NCBI GenBank assembly: GCA_013141385.1
Contig: JABFRB010000018.1
Span: 62,001-126,000 of the forward strand
Origin: Bacteroidales bacterium
Lineage (GTDB): Bacteria; Bacteroidota; Bacteroidia; Bacteroidales; Tenuifilaceae
Length of the DNA stretch: 64,000 nucleotides
Direction of reading: 5' to 3'
The notes below the pieces were generated by a model. It saw only the letters and a list, made by a program, of their open reading frames with translations. It had not been told where the DNA came from and searched no databases. The translations under genes were made by a program, and so were the position numbers. Shown here piece after piece: positions 54,602 through 61,894 of this stretch (positions are counted from its first letter, which is position 1; each line of letters begins with the position of its first letter).

Positions 54602-56137
54602 ATGGAATATCAACCAACAGCTGCTGTTTGGGAAATCACGTTTGCATGTAATATGCGCTGCAAGCATTGCGGTTCGAGCTGTACCACAACCAAACCCGAT
54701 GAGCTAACTACCGATGAAGGTCTAAAACTATGCGATCAGATAGGTGCGCTAAAACTCGAATACATTACGCTATCAGGCGGGGAGCCGCTGCTACGCAAGG
54801 ATTGGCATATCCTTGCAAAAAGGATACGCGAAAATGGCGTTATACCGAATATGATTACCAATGGCTGGCTTTTGACTGAAACTGATGTTAAGAATGCAAA
54901 GGAAGCGGGTATATCAAATATTGCAATCAGTTTGGATGGGGTAAAAGAGACGCATGATTTCATGAGGATGCAAGGATCCTATGACAGGATTATTTCAGGT
55001 TTGCAGCTTCTAAAGAAAGGTAAAGTTCCATCGTCAATTATTACAACTGTTAATAAAAAAAATCTTCACGAATTACCCAAGATATACGAAGTTATAAAGG
55101 CTAATGGCGTTAGGAATTGGCAGCTACAGTATGCCATGCCAATGGGAAATCTTATAGAAAACGCCGATTTGGTAATTGATCCATCGGAAATAGAAATAAT
55201 GTTGGACTACCTTCTTAAATTCTCAAAAGAAAATATAATTAGAATAGACCTTGCGGATTGTGTTGGATATTATAACGACAAAGAGCTGGAGATAAGGTCA
55301 CATAATCAGGGAAATCCCGAAGATCATTTTTGGACAGGCTGCCTCGCGGGTAAAAGAGTATTTGGCATTAGGTATAACGGGGATGTTGTGGGCTGCACAT
55401 CACTAAGGGATAACGATTTTATTGAAGATAATATTCGCAATCGCTCGCTTATAGATATATGGAACGATCCTAAATCGTTCGCTTGGAACAGGGGGCTTAC
55501 AAGGAAAGACCTAACAGGGTTTTGCGCTACGTGTCAGTATGGAAATTACTGCCTTGCCGGTTGCTCAGTTCTAAAATTTACTACAGGAAAGAAATTAAAG
55601 GAAAATCAATATTGTACTTATAGGGTTGCTGCAGAGAATGATTGTAATGAGATTAAGAATATCAAGGATAATAAGAAGTTACTGGAGCTTTCGGCAGAAG
55701 CTATTTCAGAAGAAAACTACCAATTTGCTGATGCTTGCTTAAACGCTATTTATGAGTGCGATCAAAAAAATATCGATATTTTAAACCAATTAGGCTTTGT
55801 TAACTATAAGCTCGAAAACTACGAGAAATCGTTAATGTTCAACGAACGGGTATTAAGTATTGACCCAAAGAATGCGTACGCATTGAAAGGGAAAGGGATT
55901 TGTCTGGCAAGCACGGATATGGTTCAGGAGGGAATTAGCTGCCTTGAGAGGTCAATCGAACTTGCTGATGAGAATTTTCTCGATCCTTACTTCGACCTCT
56001 CCTTAGTGTATTATAATTGCAAAGATTATAAAAAGGCGAAAGAGGTGTTAATGGAAGGACGAAAAAAATCTAAAGAGTTTAAGGATAGTTCCGATGAGCT
56101 ATACCAATTGATCGAGGAGGAACTTGGTAATTCTTGA
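54602..56137 (+). CDS. Radical SAM/SPASM peptide-modifying enzyme with C-terminal TPR domain
   Basis: A 511-residue enzyme. Seen: radical SAM motif CNMRCKHC (Cys16, Cys20, Cys23), SAM-binding SGGEPLLR at 58-65, and a SPASM/twitch region with Cys247, Cys265, Cys308, Cys311, Cys317, Cys321 and Cys338, enough for two extra Fe-S clusters. Residues about 355-495 are TPR-like helix pairs (NQLGFVNYKLENYEKSLMFNERVL, ALKGKGICLASTDMVQEGI, FDLSLVYYNCKDYKKAKEVL). TPR could hold the substrate or a partner, as no separate PqqD-type leader-binding domain is seen. GTG at 54596 and ATG at 54599 are alternative starts. It follows two precursor genes, so its role is core modification; the bond made is unknown. 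Confidence 0.87.
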   Translation: MEYQPTAAVWEITFACNMRCKHCGSSCTTTKPDELTTDEGLKLCDQIGALKLEYITLSGGEPLLRKDWHILAKRIRENGVIPNMITNGWLLTETDVKNAKEAGISNIAISLDGVKETHDFMRMQGSYDRIISGLQLLKKGKVPSSIITTVNKKNLHELPKIYEVIKANGVRNWQLQYAMPMGNLIENADLVIDPSEIEIMLDYLLKFSKENIIRIDLADCVGYYNDKELEIRSHNQGNPEDHFWTGCLAGKRVFGIRYNGDVVGCTSLRDNDFIEDNIRNRSLIDIWNDPKSFAWNRGLTRKDLTGFCATCQYGNYCLAGCSVLKFTTGKKLKENQYCTYRVAAENDCNEIKNIKDNKKLLELSAEAISEENYQFADACLNAIYECDQKNIDILNQLGFVNYKLENYEKSLMFNERVLSIDPKNAYALKGKGICLASTDMVQEGISCLERSIELADENFLDPYFDLSLVYYNCKDYKKAKEVLMEGRKKSKEFKDSSDELYQLIEEELGNS

Positions 56138-56220
56138 TTTAAAAAACGCTTTTGAAAAAATTCAAAATGTATTGCTTGTAAGTAAGCATTATATAAAAAA
56201 GGATTCAAATCCCAATTAGT

Positions 56221-56256
56221 AAAGAGCCGAATCACAGATTTGGCTCTTTGCTTGAT
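56221..56256 (+). terminator. Terminator after the radical SAM gene
   Basis: Perfect 8-bp stem AAAGAGCC (56221-56228) with GGCTCTTT (56242-56249), extended by AATC/GATT, then GCTTGATTT. Confidence 0.75.
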
Positions 56257-56315
56257 TTATGTGTTTCCGATTTGACAATTAAATCAGCAATTGTACCTAA
56301 CCCGCCGTTTGCTTT

Positions 56316-56678
56316 TTATAAAAAAAATTCAACAGCAATACTTTCTCTTTGAACTTCAAATTCCTCAACAGCTAATTCATCCTCATAAAAAAAAGTTTGC
56401 TTATTACTTATATCTCCACCTATATCTCCATCCGTATCATCAACGGACCACTTATCTTTTTCCGTAATTTTATTATTTAGATCTTCCCGTTGAACTTGTG
56501 CTAGCTCCCTGCTACTGTCAATGTTGAATCTTTCATCTGGTTCAGCATCTATTCTATCAGTATAATAATCTTGAAGAAAATGAAAAGCATCGCTTTCATA
56601 ATCTTCATACTCCTTTAATTCTAATTCTTTTCTGGTTTGATTAGAATTTGGCATTTGTAAAACGGCAATTGCTTCCAT
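56316..56678 (-). CDS. Small acidic protein of unknown function
   Basis: A 120-residue product with strong excess of Asp and Glu, no signal peptide and no membrane segment. The N-terminal third looks helical (TRKELELKEYEDYESDAFHF), followed by a DDTDGDIGGDIS stretch and a C-terminal EDELAVEEFEVQRESIAVEF. I recognise no family. It is convergent with the radical SAM gene and not part of its transcript. Acidic composition is not what a random antisense frame would give, so it is probably real. Confidence 0.5.
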   Translation of the reverse strand: MEAIAVLQMPNSNQTRKELELKEYEDYESDAFHFLQDYYTDRIDAEPDERFNIDSSRELAQVQREDLNNKITEKDKWSVDDTDGDIGGDISNKQTFFYEDELAVEEFEVQRESIAVEFFL

Positions 56679-57104
56679 AGTATAATTTTTTAGAGGTTAG
56701 AGTTCTATTCTATACTAATTACCATTTATAAAAAACATGAATTTTAGAATTATCGACGTTCAAAGGACAAATGACTATTTTCAGAATTCCCGTTGCTACG
56801 CCTTCAATTTTAGGAATGTAACAACGGTTTTTTATATCACTATATATGCAATTTAACCAAAAACAAATCACCAGAAGATTATATTACCATAGAATTGTAA
56901 ATTATAGAACATTCCTTTAGTCTTTTTTATAATGTATTTAATACAGTGGCTATTATGTTTTATTATTATACAAACAAAGTTTTAACGGAGGGGGTTTGAA
57001 ACCGAATTAGGCAGATCAAATTTAAGGGGGTTAAAAATCCAACTCAACGTTTGGCCTTTATATATGCTATTTGATGGGAATTATCTTCAATTTTGAAATG
57101 AAAA
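56679..57104. other. Intergenic region without recognised gene
   Basis: AT-rich, no coding frame of substance. Near 57000-57055 a GGGGGTTTGAAACCGAATT and GGGGGTTAAAAATCC pattern resembles TTTTGAAACCGAGTTTAGC and GGGTTAAAAATTCG near 58767-58812, so it carries a fragment of a dispersed repeat. Confidence 0.5.
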
Positions 57105-57743
57105 CTATTCTAATTTATAAACCTTCTGTACCTCTTTAAGGGTTTTCTTAAAATCTACATTCATATCAACTAATTCACCGCTTTTGGTTTTATATATCCA
57201 ACCGTGAACGGTTGGAAATCCCTTTTGCAAATAGCTTTTCTGAACATATGATGTCTTAATAATGTTTTTGCACTGCTCAATTACGTTCAGTTCCACAAGT
57301 CTATCTATTTTTTTTTCAAATGGAGTAATCAATTCTAGCTCTTTGTAGTAAATACGGTATATATCCCTAATATTTCGTAGCCAATTATCTAGCAATCCGA
57401 ACGATTCCTGCTTAAGAGCGGCTTTAATACCGCCACAGCCATAATGGCCGCAAACAACAATATGTTTGACTTCCAGATACTCAACAGCAAATTGAATTAC
57501 GGATTGTACATTTAAATCGTTATTTGAAACAATGTTAGCCACGTTTCTATGTACAAACAAATCGCCTACCTCAATACCTGTAATGGTATTTGCTGGTACT
57601 CTACTATCTGAGCATCCGATATATAAAAAATCAGGCGATTGCGATTCGCCAAACTGAGTAAAATAGGTCTTATCATTCTTACTTTTGCTTTCAACCCACT
57701 GTCGGTTAAATTCAAAAATCTTGTTATACTTTTCTGATTTCAT
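57105..57743 (-). CDS. can: Beta-class carbonic anhydrase
   Basis: Zinc enzyme interconverting CO2 and bicarbonate, 212 residues. Seen: zinc ligands Cys44 (IGCSDSRVPA, with the Asp46-Arg48 dyad), His100 and Cys103 (VVCGHYGCGGIKAAL), HRNVANIV, and the C-terminal VHGWIYKTKSGEL. Length and motifs fit the E. coli Can type. Single gene on the minus strand within a repeat-rich area. Confidence 0.94.
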   Translation of the reverse strand: MKSEKYNKIFEFNRQWVESKSKNDKTYFTQFGESQSPDFLYIGCSDSRVPANTITGIEVGDLFVHRNVANIVSNNDLNVQSVIQFAVEYLEVKHIVVCGHYGCGGIKAALKQESFGLLDNWLRNIRDIYRIYYKELELITPFEKKIDRLVELNVIEQCKNIIKTSYVQKSYLQKGFPTVHGWIYKTKSGELVDMNVDFKKTLKEVQKVYKLE

Positions 57744-57973
57744 AAAAGTAATTATTAATTGTGCAAGAGATCGAACTATTCTTTATAGGCATTTTATCAG
57801 GCCAAAGCACCCGAATAGCATGAACTTGATGATTGATATCACTATATTCAAATATAAGGATATTCGTAAGCCCAATGGATTATAAAGCTGTAGAATAATA
57901 AATTATAGAATACCCCTTTAACCTACTCAATAATTCAGTTTGATATGATTTGAACACGTTTGTGCAGGGAAGT

Positions 57974-58038
57974 TTCCAATTAGGCTATCGCAAATTGCGA
58001 TAGCTGAGATGCAATGGTATTTGGTTGTAATGCAATTA
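57974..58038 (+). repeat. Palindromic dispersed repeat, copy 1
   Basis: TTCCAATT, then palindrome CTATCGCAAATTGCGATAG (57985-58003), then CTGAGATGCAATGGT and TTGGTTGTAATGCAATT. A close copy lies at 58350-58412, and the inner hairpin also appears at 53330-53346 in another form. No gene overlaps it. Confidence 0.8.
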
Positions 58039-58125
58039 ACGGTATAGGTAGCAAAGAGCCGGGCTTTTAATAGGGTTTTACGTTTGGATGCGGGTTATGG
58101 ATTTACGATTTAATATCGTTTGGTT

Positions 58126-58318
58126 AAGCCCAAAGGGCTTGAATATGAATAGCCTCCGATAGCATCGAAGGTATTGAGTTTGTTGGTTACCAACCCTGAA
58201 ATGGGTTAAATTTTTAAACATAGAGCCACATTCAACCCTTCTCAGGGTTGGGTTGTTACCCTTTATCATCTCCCCCAATTTCATTGGGGGCTATTCGAAT
58301 TCAAGTCCTATCGGACTT
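58126..58318 (+). repeat. Cluster of short unlike palindromes (REP-like)
   Basis: Five small hairpins in 200 bp: AAGCCC-AAA-GGGCTT (58126-58140), AACCC-TGAAAT-GGGTT (58192-58207), AACCC-TTCTCA-GGGTT (58233-58249), CCCCCAATTTCATTGGGGG (58272-58290) and AAGTCC-TATC-GGACTT (58303-58318). A unit TTGAATATGAATAGCC follows the first. They are of the short intergenic-repeat type seen in Bacteroidota. No gene here. Confidence 0.7.
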
Positions 58319-58349
58319 GTAGTTTAGCTAAACGATTTTGACTTACAGT

Positions 58350-58412
58350 TCCCAATTCGGCTATCGCAAATTGCGATAGCTGAGATGCAGTGGTGTTTTG
58401 TTGTAACGCAAT
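58350..58412 (+). repeat. Palindromic dispersed repeat, copy 2
   Basis: Same order as copy 1 (CCCAATT, CTATCGCAAATTGCGATAG, CTGAGATGCAGTGGT, TTGTTGTAACGCAATT) with a few base changes. The region on to 58,863 holds more scraps, including GGATTTGTAA and its inverse GGATTACAAATCCGCGCTAGC near 58450 and 58592, and a CCCCTACG repeat near 58660-58715, but no convincing gene. Confidence 0.8.
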
Positions 58413-58828
58413 TCACAATTGAGGCCTCGCAGTAGGGTTTTGCCTTCGCTAGCGCGGATTTGTAACCGACCAAAGGGAGTTCAGCAAAGCTAATCCGTGC
58501 TCTTTAAAAAATCAACTAAAAAAATAGAAAGATTCATTCTCTTCCTTTAACTTTATTACGATTTACTTTATTTAGCGTGTTTAACTCTAGCACGGATTAC
58601 AAATCCGCGCTAGCTGGTGCAACCCCCATGCGGATTGATATATAAGAAGTTTTTTAGCTTTCCCGTACGCCTACGGATGAACAAAAAAAAGTTTTCGACC
58701 ATCCGTACCCCTACGCCTAGGCAAAAAATTTTCTTTTTGCTCTCACGAACCCCTTCGTGGAAGCAAAATTTTGAAACCGAGTTTAGCAGGTTAAGTTTAA
58801 ATGGGTTAAAAATTCGAATATTAGCAAA

Positions 58829-58856
58829 AAGCCGGATTTTTATTCCGGCTTGAGGT
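58829..58856. terminator. Hairpin downstream of the toxin-antitoxin remnant
   Basis: Perfect stem AAGCCGGA (58829-58836) with TCCGGCTT (58844-58851). It would lie behind the minus-strand remnant genes that end at 58864; T-tail present on the minus strand as TTTTTGC. Confidence 0.55.
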
Positions 58857-58863
58857 TTGGGTT

Positions 58864-58905
58864 TTATATATTTGATTTGAAGGAAATCCTAATTTCTCTT
58901 TTCAT
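58864..58905 (-). pseudogene. Truncated toxin gene remnant (13 codons)
   Basis: A short frame MKREIRISFKSNI starts with an ATG that overlaps the antitoxin stop codon (TAATG), the usual coupling in antitoxin-toxin pairs. It ends after 13 residues at a TAA. The opening resembles the start of small RelE/ParE-type toxins, but the body is missing; what follows is a hairpin and repeat DNA. Confidence 0.45.
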
Positions 58906-59125
58906 TAACGATGTTTCTTAATGAACTCCTCGTAGTCTACCGTTTCTCCATTTTCAACCTCTCCAATTCCTTTGAGGATTTCCTCTTTTTGAGATTTAGA
59001 TAGACTATCCAAGAAATCAACCTTTTTGGAAGTTGTGAATAACCGCTTAATGGAGGCAAGAATACGAGGATTATCAGTATCTAGTATCATCCTAACGAGT
59101 CCAATTTTTCTGCTTGAATATTCAT
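58905..59125 (-). pseudogene. Antitoxin-like gene with probable frameshift near its start
   Basis: The main frame reads IGLVRMILDTDNPRILASIK, a loop, then FLDSLSKSQKEEILKGIGEV and YEEFIKKHR. This is the pattern of small antitoxins that precede RelE/ParE-type toxins. Such proteins usually begin MNIQAEKLxLIRxIL. Here an ATG at 59125 gives MNIQAEKL in a different frame, and one added base would join it to the LVRMILDT frame. In the main frame the ATG at 59090 (MILDTDNP) could still give a 61-residue protein. I infer a one-base deletion; a sequencing error is possible. Confidence 0.55.
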
Positions 59126-59312
59126 AGCCTATCTTTTCTGCAAAGTAAAGAATATTCAATAAAAAGGCAATTATTGTTATCAACCTTTGTAGCTAGCGCA
59201 ACTTGACATTTGGCTTTTATAAATGTGACTTGACGGGGGAAAACTAAAGTACGAAAAACTTTGGTTTCTGCAACTCTGCCCAAATGGGATTTAGCAATTG
59301 TTATGGCTGGGC

Positions 59313-60107
59313 TTATAAAATCAAATATCTTAATCCAGAAATAATATTCTGAACTAATACAATTGAAAACAAAAAAGCACTAATACTTAAAAGAATAAGA
59401 ATTATTAGTCTAATAATAGGAAATGAAGCAGAATATCTACCAAAAACTTCCCAAAATAATTCTTTTTCTACCAAATCAGTCTTTTCTTTATCTTCACTAT
59501 TTTGATTTAGAATTGGTAATCCAAGTCCAAAAGCTTTGGAATCATGAATAAAGTATAATTTTGTTTGTTTTTCCTCTATTATAACTCCGTAATCTTTAAA
59601 TTCCTCTGATTCTTTTTTTCTTTTTAAATTAAAATCTGTTTTTATTTGATCAAACTTATCTAATGGAATTTCTTCAACATATTTTTTTGTAAGAATACGC
59701 TCAATAAACTTTTCTTTATCCATATTCTTAACAAAGATGTTTCTAGATTCCCATATTATCCACCTTGGTGAATGCATCATGGATAAATAGTCACTAAAGG
59801 AGTTATATTTCTTAACAAAACTTGGACAAATTATTGTATACAGACCAAAAGCAATAACAAAACAAAGAGATGAAAACCATAGCAATTGCCAATTAAAAGG
59901 TAAACTTAAATTAAAACTATATTCGATATTAGTATGCAATATATCAATTTTAAATGAAGTTGGTATGTCAAAGAACAATCTGGCCAAGAAAGGAACAATT
60001 GCAAACCAAGTTACGAGGTATCTAAACACTGTAATTTGGAAAAAGCCCTTATACCACTGCCAATGAGTCGGAGGACTTTTGAGGAATTTTATTAACTTTA
60101 GTATCAT
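59313..60107 (-). CDS. Membrane protein of unknown function paired with a radical SAM protein
   Basis: A 264-residue protein. Hydrophobic segments at about 28-46 and 73-96, a soluble charged middle (about 100-225) with an LSMMHSPRWIIWESRNIFVKN segment, and hydrophobic segments at about 230-258. Topology is thus two N-terminal and one or two C-terminal membrane passes around a cytosolic domain. No family recognised. Its start overlaps the end of the radical SAM gene by 4 bp, so the two form one translationally coupled unit. AT content is high and gene flanks are repeat-rich, which suggests acquisition. Confidence 0.7.
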   Translation of the reverse strand: MILKLIKFLKSPPTHWQWYKGFFQITVFRYLVTWFAIVPFLARLFFDIPTSFKIDILHTNIEYSFNLSLPFNWQLLWFSSLCFVIAFGLYTIICPSFVKKYNSFSDYLSMMHSPRWIIWESRNIFVKNMDKEKFIERILTKKYVEEIPLDKFDQIKTDFNLKRKKESEEFKDYGVIIEEKQTKLYFIHDSKAFGLGLPILNQNSEDKEKTDLVEKELFWEVFGRYSASFPIIRLIILILLSISAFLFSIVLVQNIISGLRYLIL

Positions 60108-61324
60108 GGCTTTGTTTTTGATTTTCTAAACTCAAATATACGAAATTCTTTTTCATCCATTAATCCTGAATCCTCTACTTCAAAATATTTTGATGGATTA
60201 AAATCAGAACTTAAATTATTCCATCTATCTATAATATAGTCAGATACTCTATTAAAATCTTTATTTTTTTCAATTCGACTTTCAGAGTTTAAAAACTTAT
60301 CAATCGAACCTGTTGGACTCCATTGTTTCTCAATTGTTGAAAATTTGATTTGATTGTTAATTGACTTAATAATGGCGTAACTTATTTGAAATTTATTCCA
60401 GTTTTCAAAACCCTTATACTTATCAACTCCACAGCAGCATTCTGTATCAGAAAGATATTGTAACTCATTGTCGCCAACTCCAAGCGTTATGTTATATTTT
60501 TTTAATTCATTTTTAAGGATTCGTATTGTTTCAACTTTTTCTTTTGGAGGGAGTATTAATTCTCTTCCAATAACAATACTATTTTTTTTATTATAATAGT
60601 CTCTTACTTTATTAAGGGGCTTTAAACTAGTTTCCCAAGCAAGATTGTTGTCTGCTGGAAGTTTTAAAAATTCAATAATCAAATGCTTGGTTCCTGAATT
60701 TTTTATTTTGCTTACAAATTCAAGCGGATTTTCACTTAGCCCTACAATATATGGCTGCCACCTTATTATTGTATTTATATTGTGCTTTGAAAGTACCTTT
60801 AACGAATTAATTTTTTCTGTAGAAGTTGGACTATTAGGCTCTATGATTTTTGATAAATCATCGTTTAGGATTGAAAATGAATACTGAATAATTAGATTAG
60901 GATTTGATTTTAATGTTTCTAGATATTCTTTATTGATTAATAAATTTGATTTGGTGCTTATTACAACAGGATAATTAATTGAACAAAGAAATTTTAGAAC
61001 TTTCAATGATACTTGAGCTTTCTTTTCGATATTTTGAAAAGGGTCGCTCATTCCGCCAAAATGAATGGGCATTCTTCTTCTAATATATTGAGAAATCAAT
61101 CCAGTATTAATTTTTGGTTTTTCTAATGAATTTCGAAATTTATTAATTATTAAGTCAGGGTCAGCTATTTTAATATTTTTGTAGTTGGAGTTACCTCCCC
61201 TTTTATGGGAAAAACAATAGATACATAAGAAATCACAACCAGAATATGTATCAAGTCTAAATGGCATACCACAAAAACTAAATTGACTTGTAATACTTAG
61301 GGGATTTTTATATTCAAAAACCAT
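60104..61324 (-). CDS. Radical SAM protein (SplB/COG1533-like) of a two-gene unit
   Basis: A 406-residue protein. Seen: GCDFLCIYCFSHKRG with cluster cysteines Cys30, Cys34 and Cys37 (CxxxCxxC), an HFGGMSDPFQNIEKK segment near 92-106 where this branch has SxxDPxQPxE, VISTKSNLL near 142-150, and IIRWQPYIVGLSEN near 200-213. The last 120 residues have a CCCGVD cysteine cluster (Cys323-325) that may bind a further Fe-S cluster. The DPFQ and VISTKS motifs place it near the spore photoproduct lyase-like COG1533 group, but the substrate is unknown. The membrane protein gene follows with a 4-bp overlap. Confidence 0.82.
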   Translation of the reverse strand: MVFEYKNPLSITSQFSFCGMPFRLDTYSGCDFLCIYCFSHKRGGNSNYKNIKIADPDLIINKFRNSLEKPKINTGLISQYIRRRMPIHFGGMSDPFQNIEKKAQVSLKVLKFLCSINYPVVISTKSNLLINKEYLETLKSNPNLIIQYSFSILNDDLSKIIEPNSPTSTEKINSLKVLSKHNINTIIRWQPYIVGLSENPLEFVSKIKNSGTKHLIIEFLKLPADNNLAWETSLKPLNKVRDYYNKKNSIVIGRELILPPKEKVETIRILKNELKKYNITLGVGDNELQYLSDTECCCGVDKYKGFENWNKFQISYAIIKSINNQIKFSTIEKQWSPTGSIDKFLNSESRIEKNKDFNRVSDYIIDRWNNLSSDFNPSKYFEVEDSGLMDEKEFRIFEFRKSKTKP

Positions 61325-61894
61325 CTTTATAGAATTTAGTATTTGGCAATCCTAATTTTACAGTAATAATCTGATTTGGTAGCCTTGCCCATAACTCATT
61401 TATTTATATCACCTAATGGTACATTATATACTGTACCATTTTTATAGTATAATATTTCTATACCAAAAATAAGTTAAATTACCAGAATATCAAATAGTAA
61501 TCACATTTTTCCAATACTCTTTTCTATCATTGTAGTTTTAAATTCTCCGTTCATTTTTATCAATCTTTTTAGATTGGTCGAGTAAAAGTTTTATAGATTT
61601 ACTCCCACTCCATTACTTAATTTTAACCCCCTAAACCATAATCCAATACGCTAAGCCATCAACAAAAAAAGGGTAAAAACATTTTTATCATTCATATTTA
61701 AATTAATTTTGGTACTCTTTTTTGGAAAAAAACTAGTTACTGGTTGGCTAGTTACTAGATACTGGTTATTAGTTACTAGTTATTTATCAACCAGCAACTA
61801 GCATCAAGTAACTAGGATCAGTTGCATATCAGATTCGTTCTACGTTTGAGATAATTTAAAAACCTGAAGTTGTTCCTTAAGATTCGACTTTTTT
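61325..61894. other. Intergenic region with CTAGTTACT-type direct repeats
   Basis: No gene seen. At about 61730-61815 the unit ACTAGTTACT/CTGGTTA recurs at least six times as a low-complexity tract. A TTG (61822-61824) and a TACGTTTG (61841-61848), 16 bp apart, could form a promoter for the HyfB-like gene 47 bp further on. Near 61415-61445 a TACATTATATACTGTACCATT stretch is partly palindromic. Confidence 0.55.

Noticed and set aside
58078-58284. A 68-codon minus-strand frame
   Set aside because: It runs through the cluster of small palindromes and has no ribosome site.
58617-58853. A 78-codon plus-strand frame in the repeat area
   Set aside because: Made of CCCCTACG and AAGCAAAATTTT repeat scraps; no protein-like pattern.
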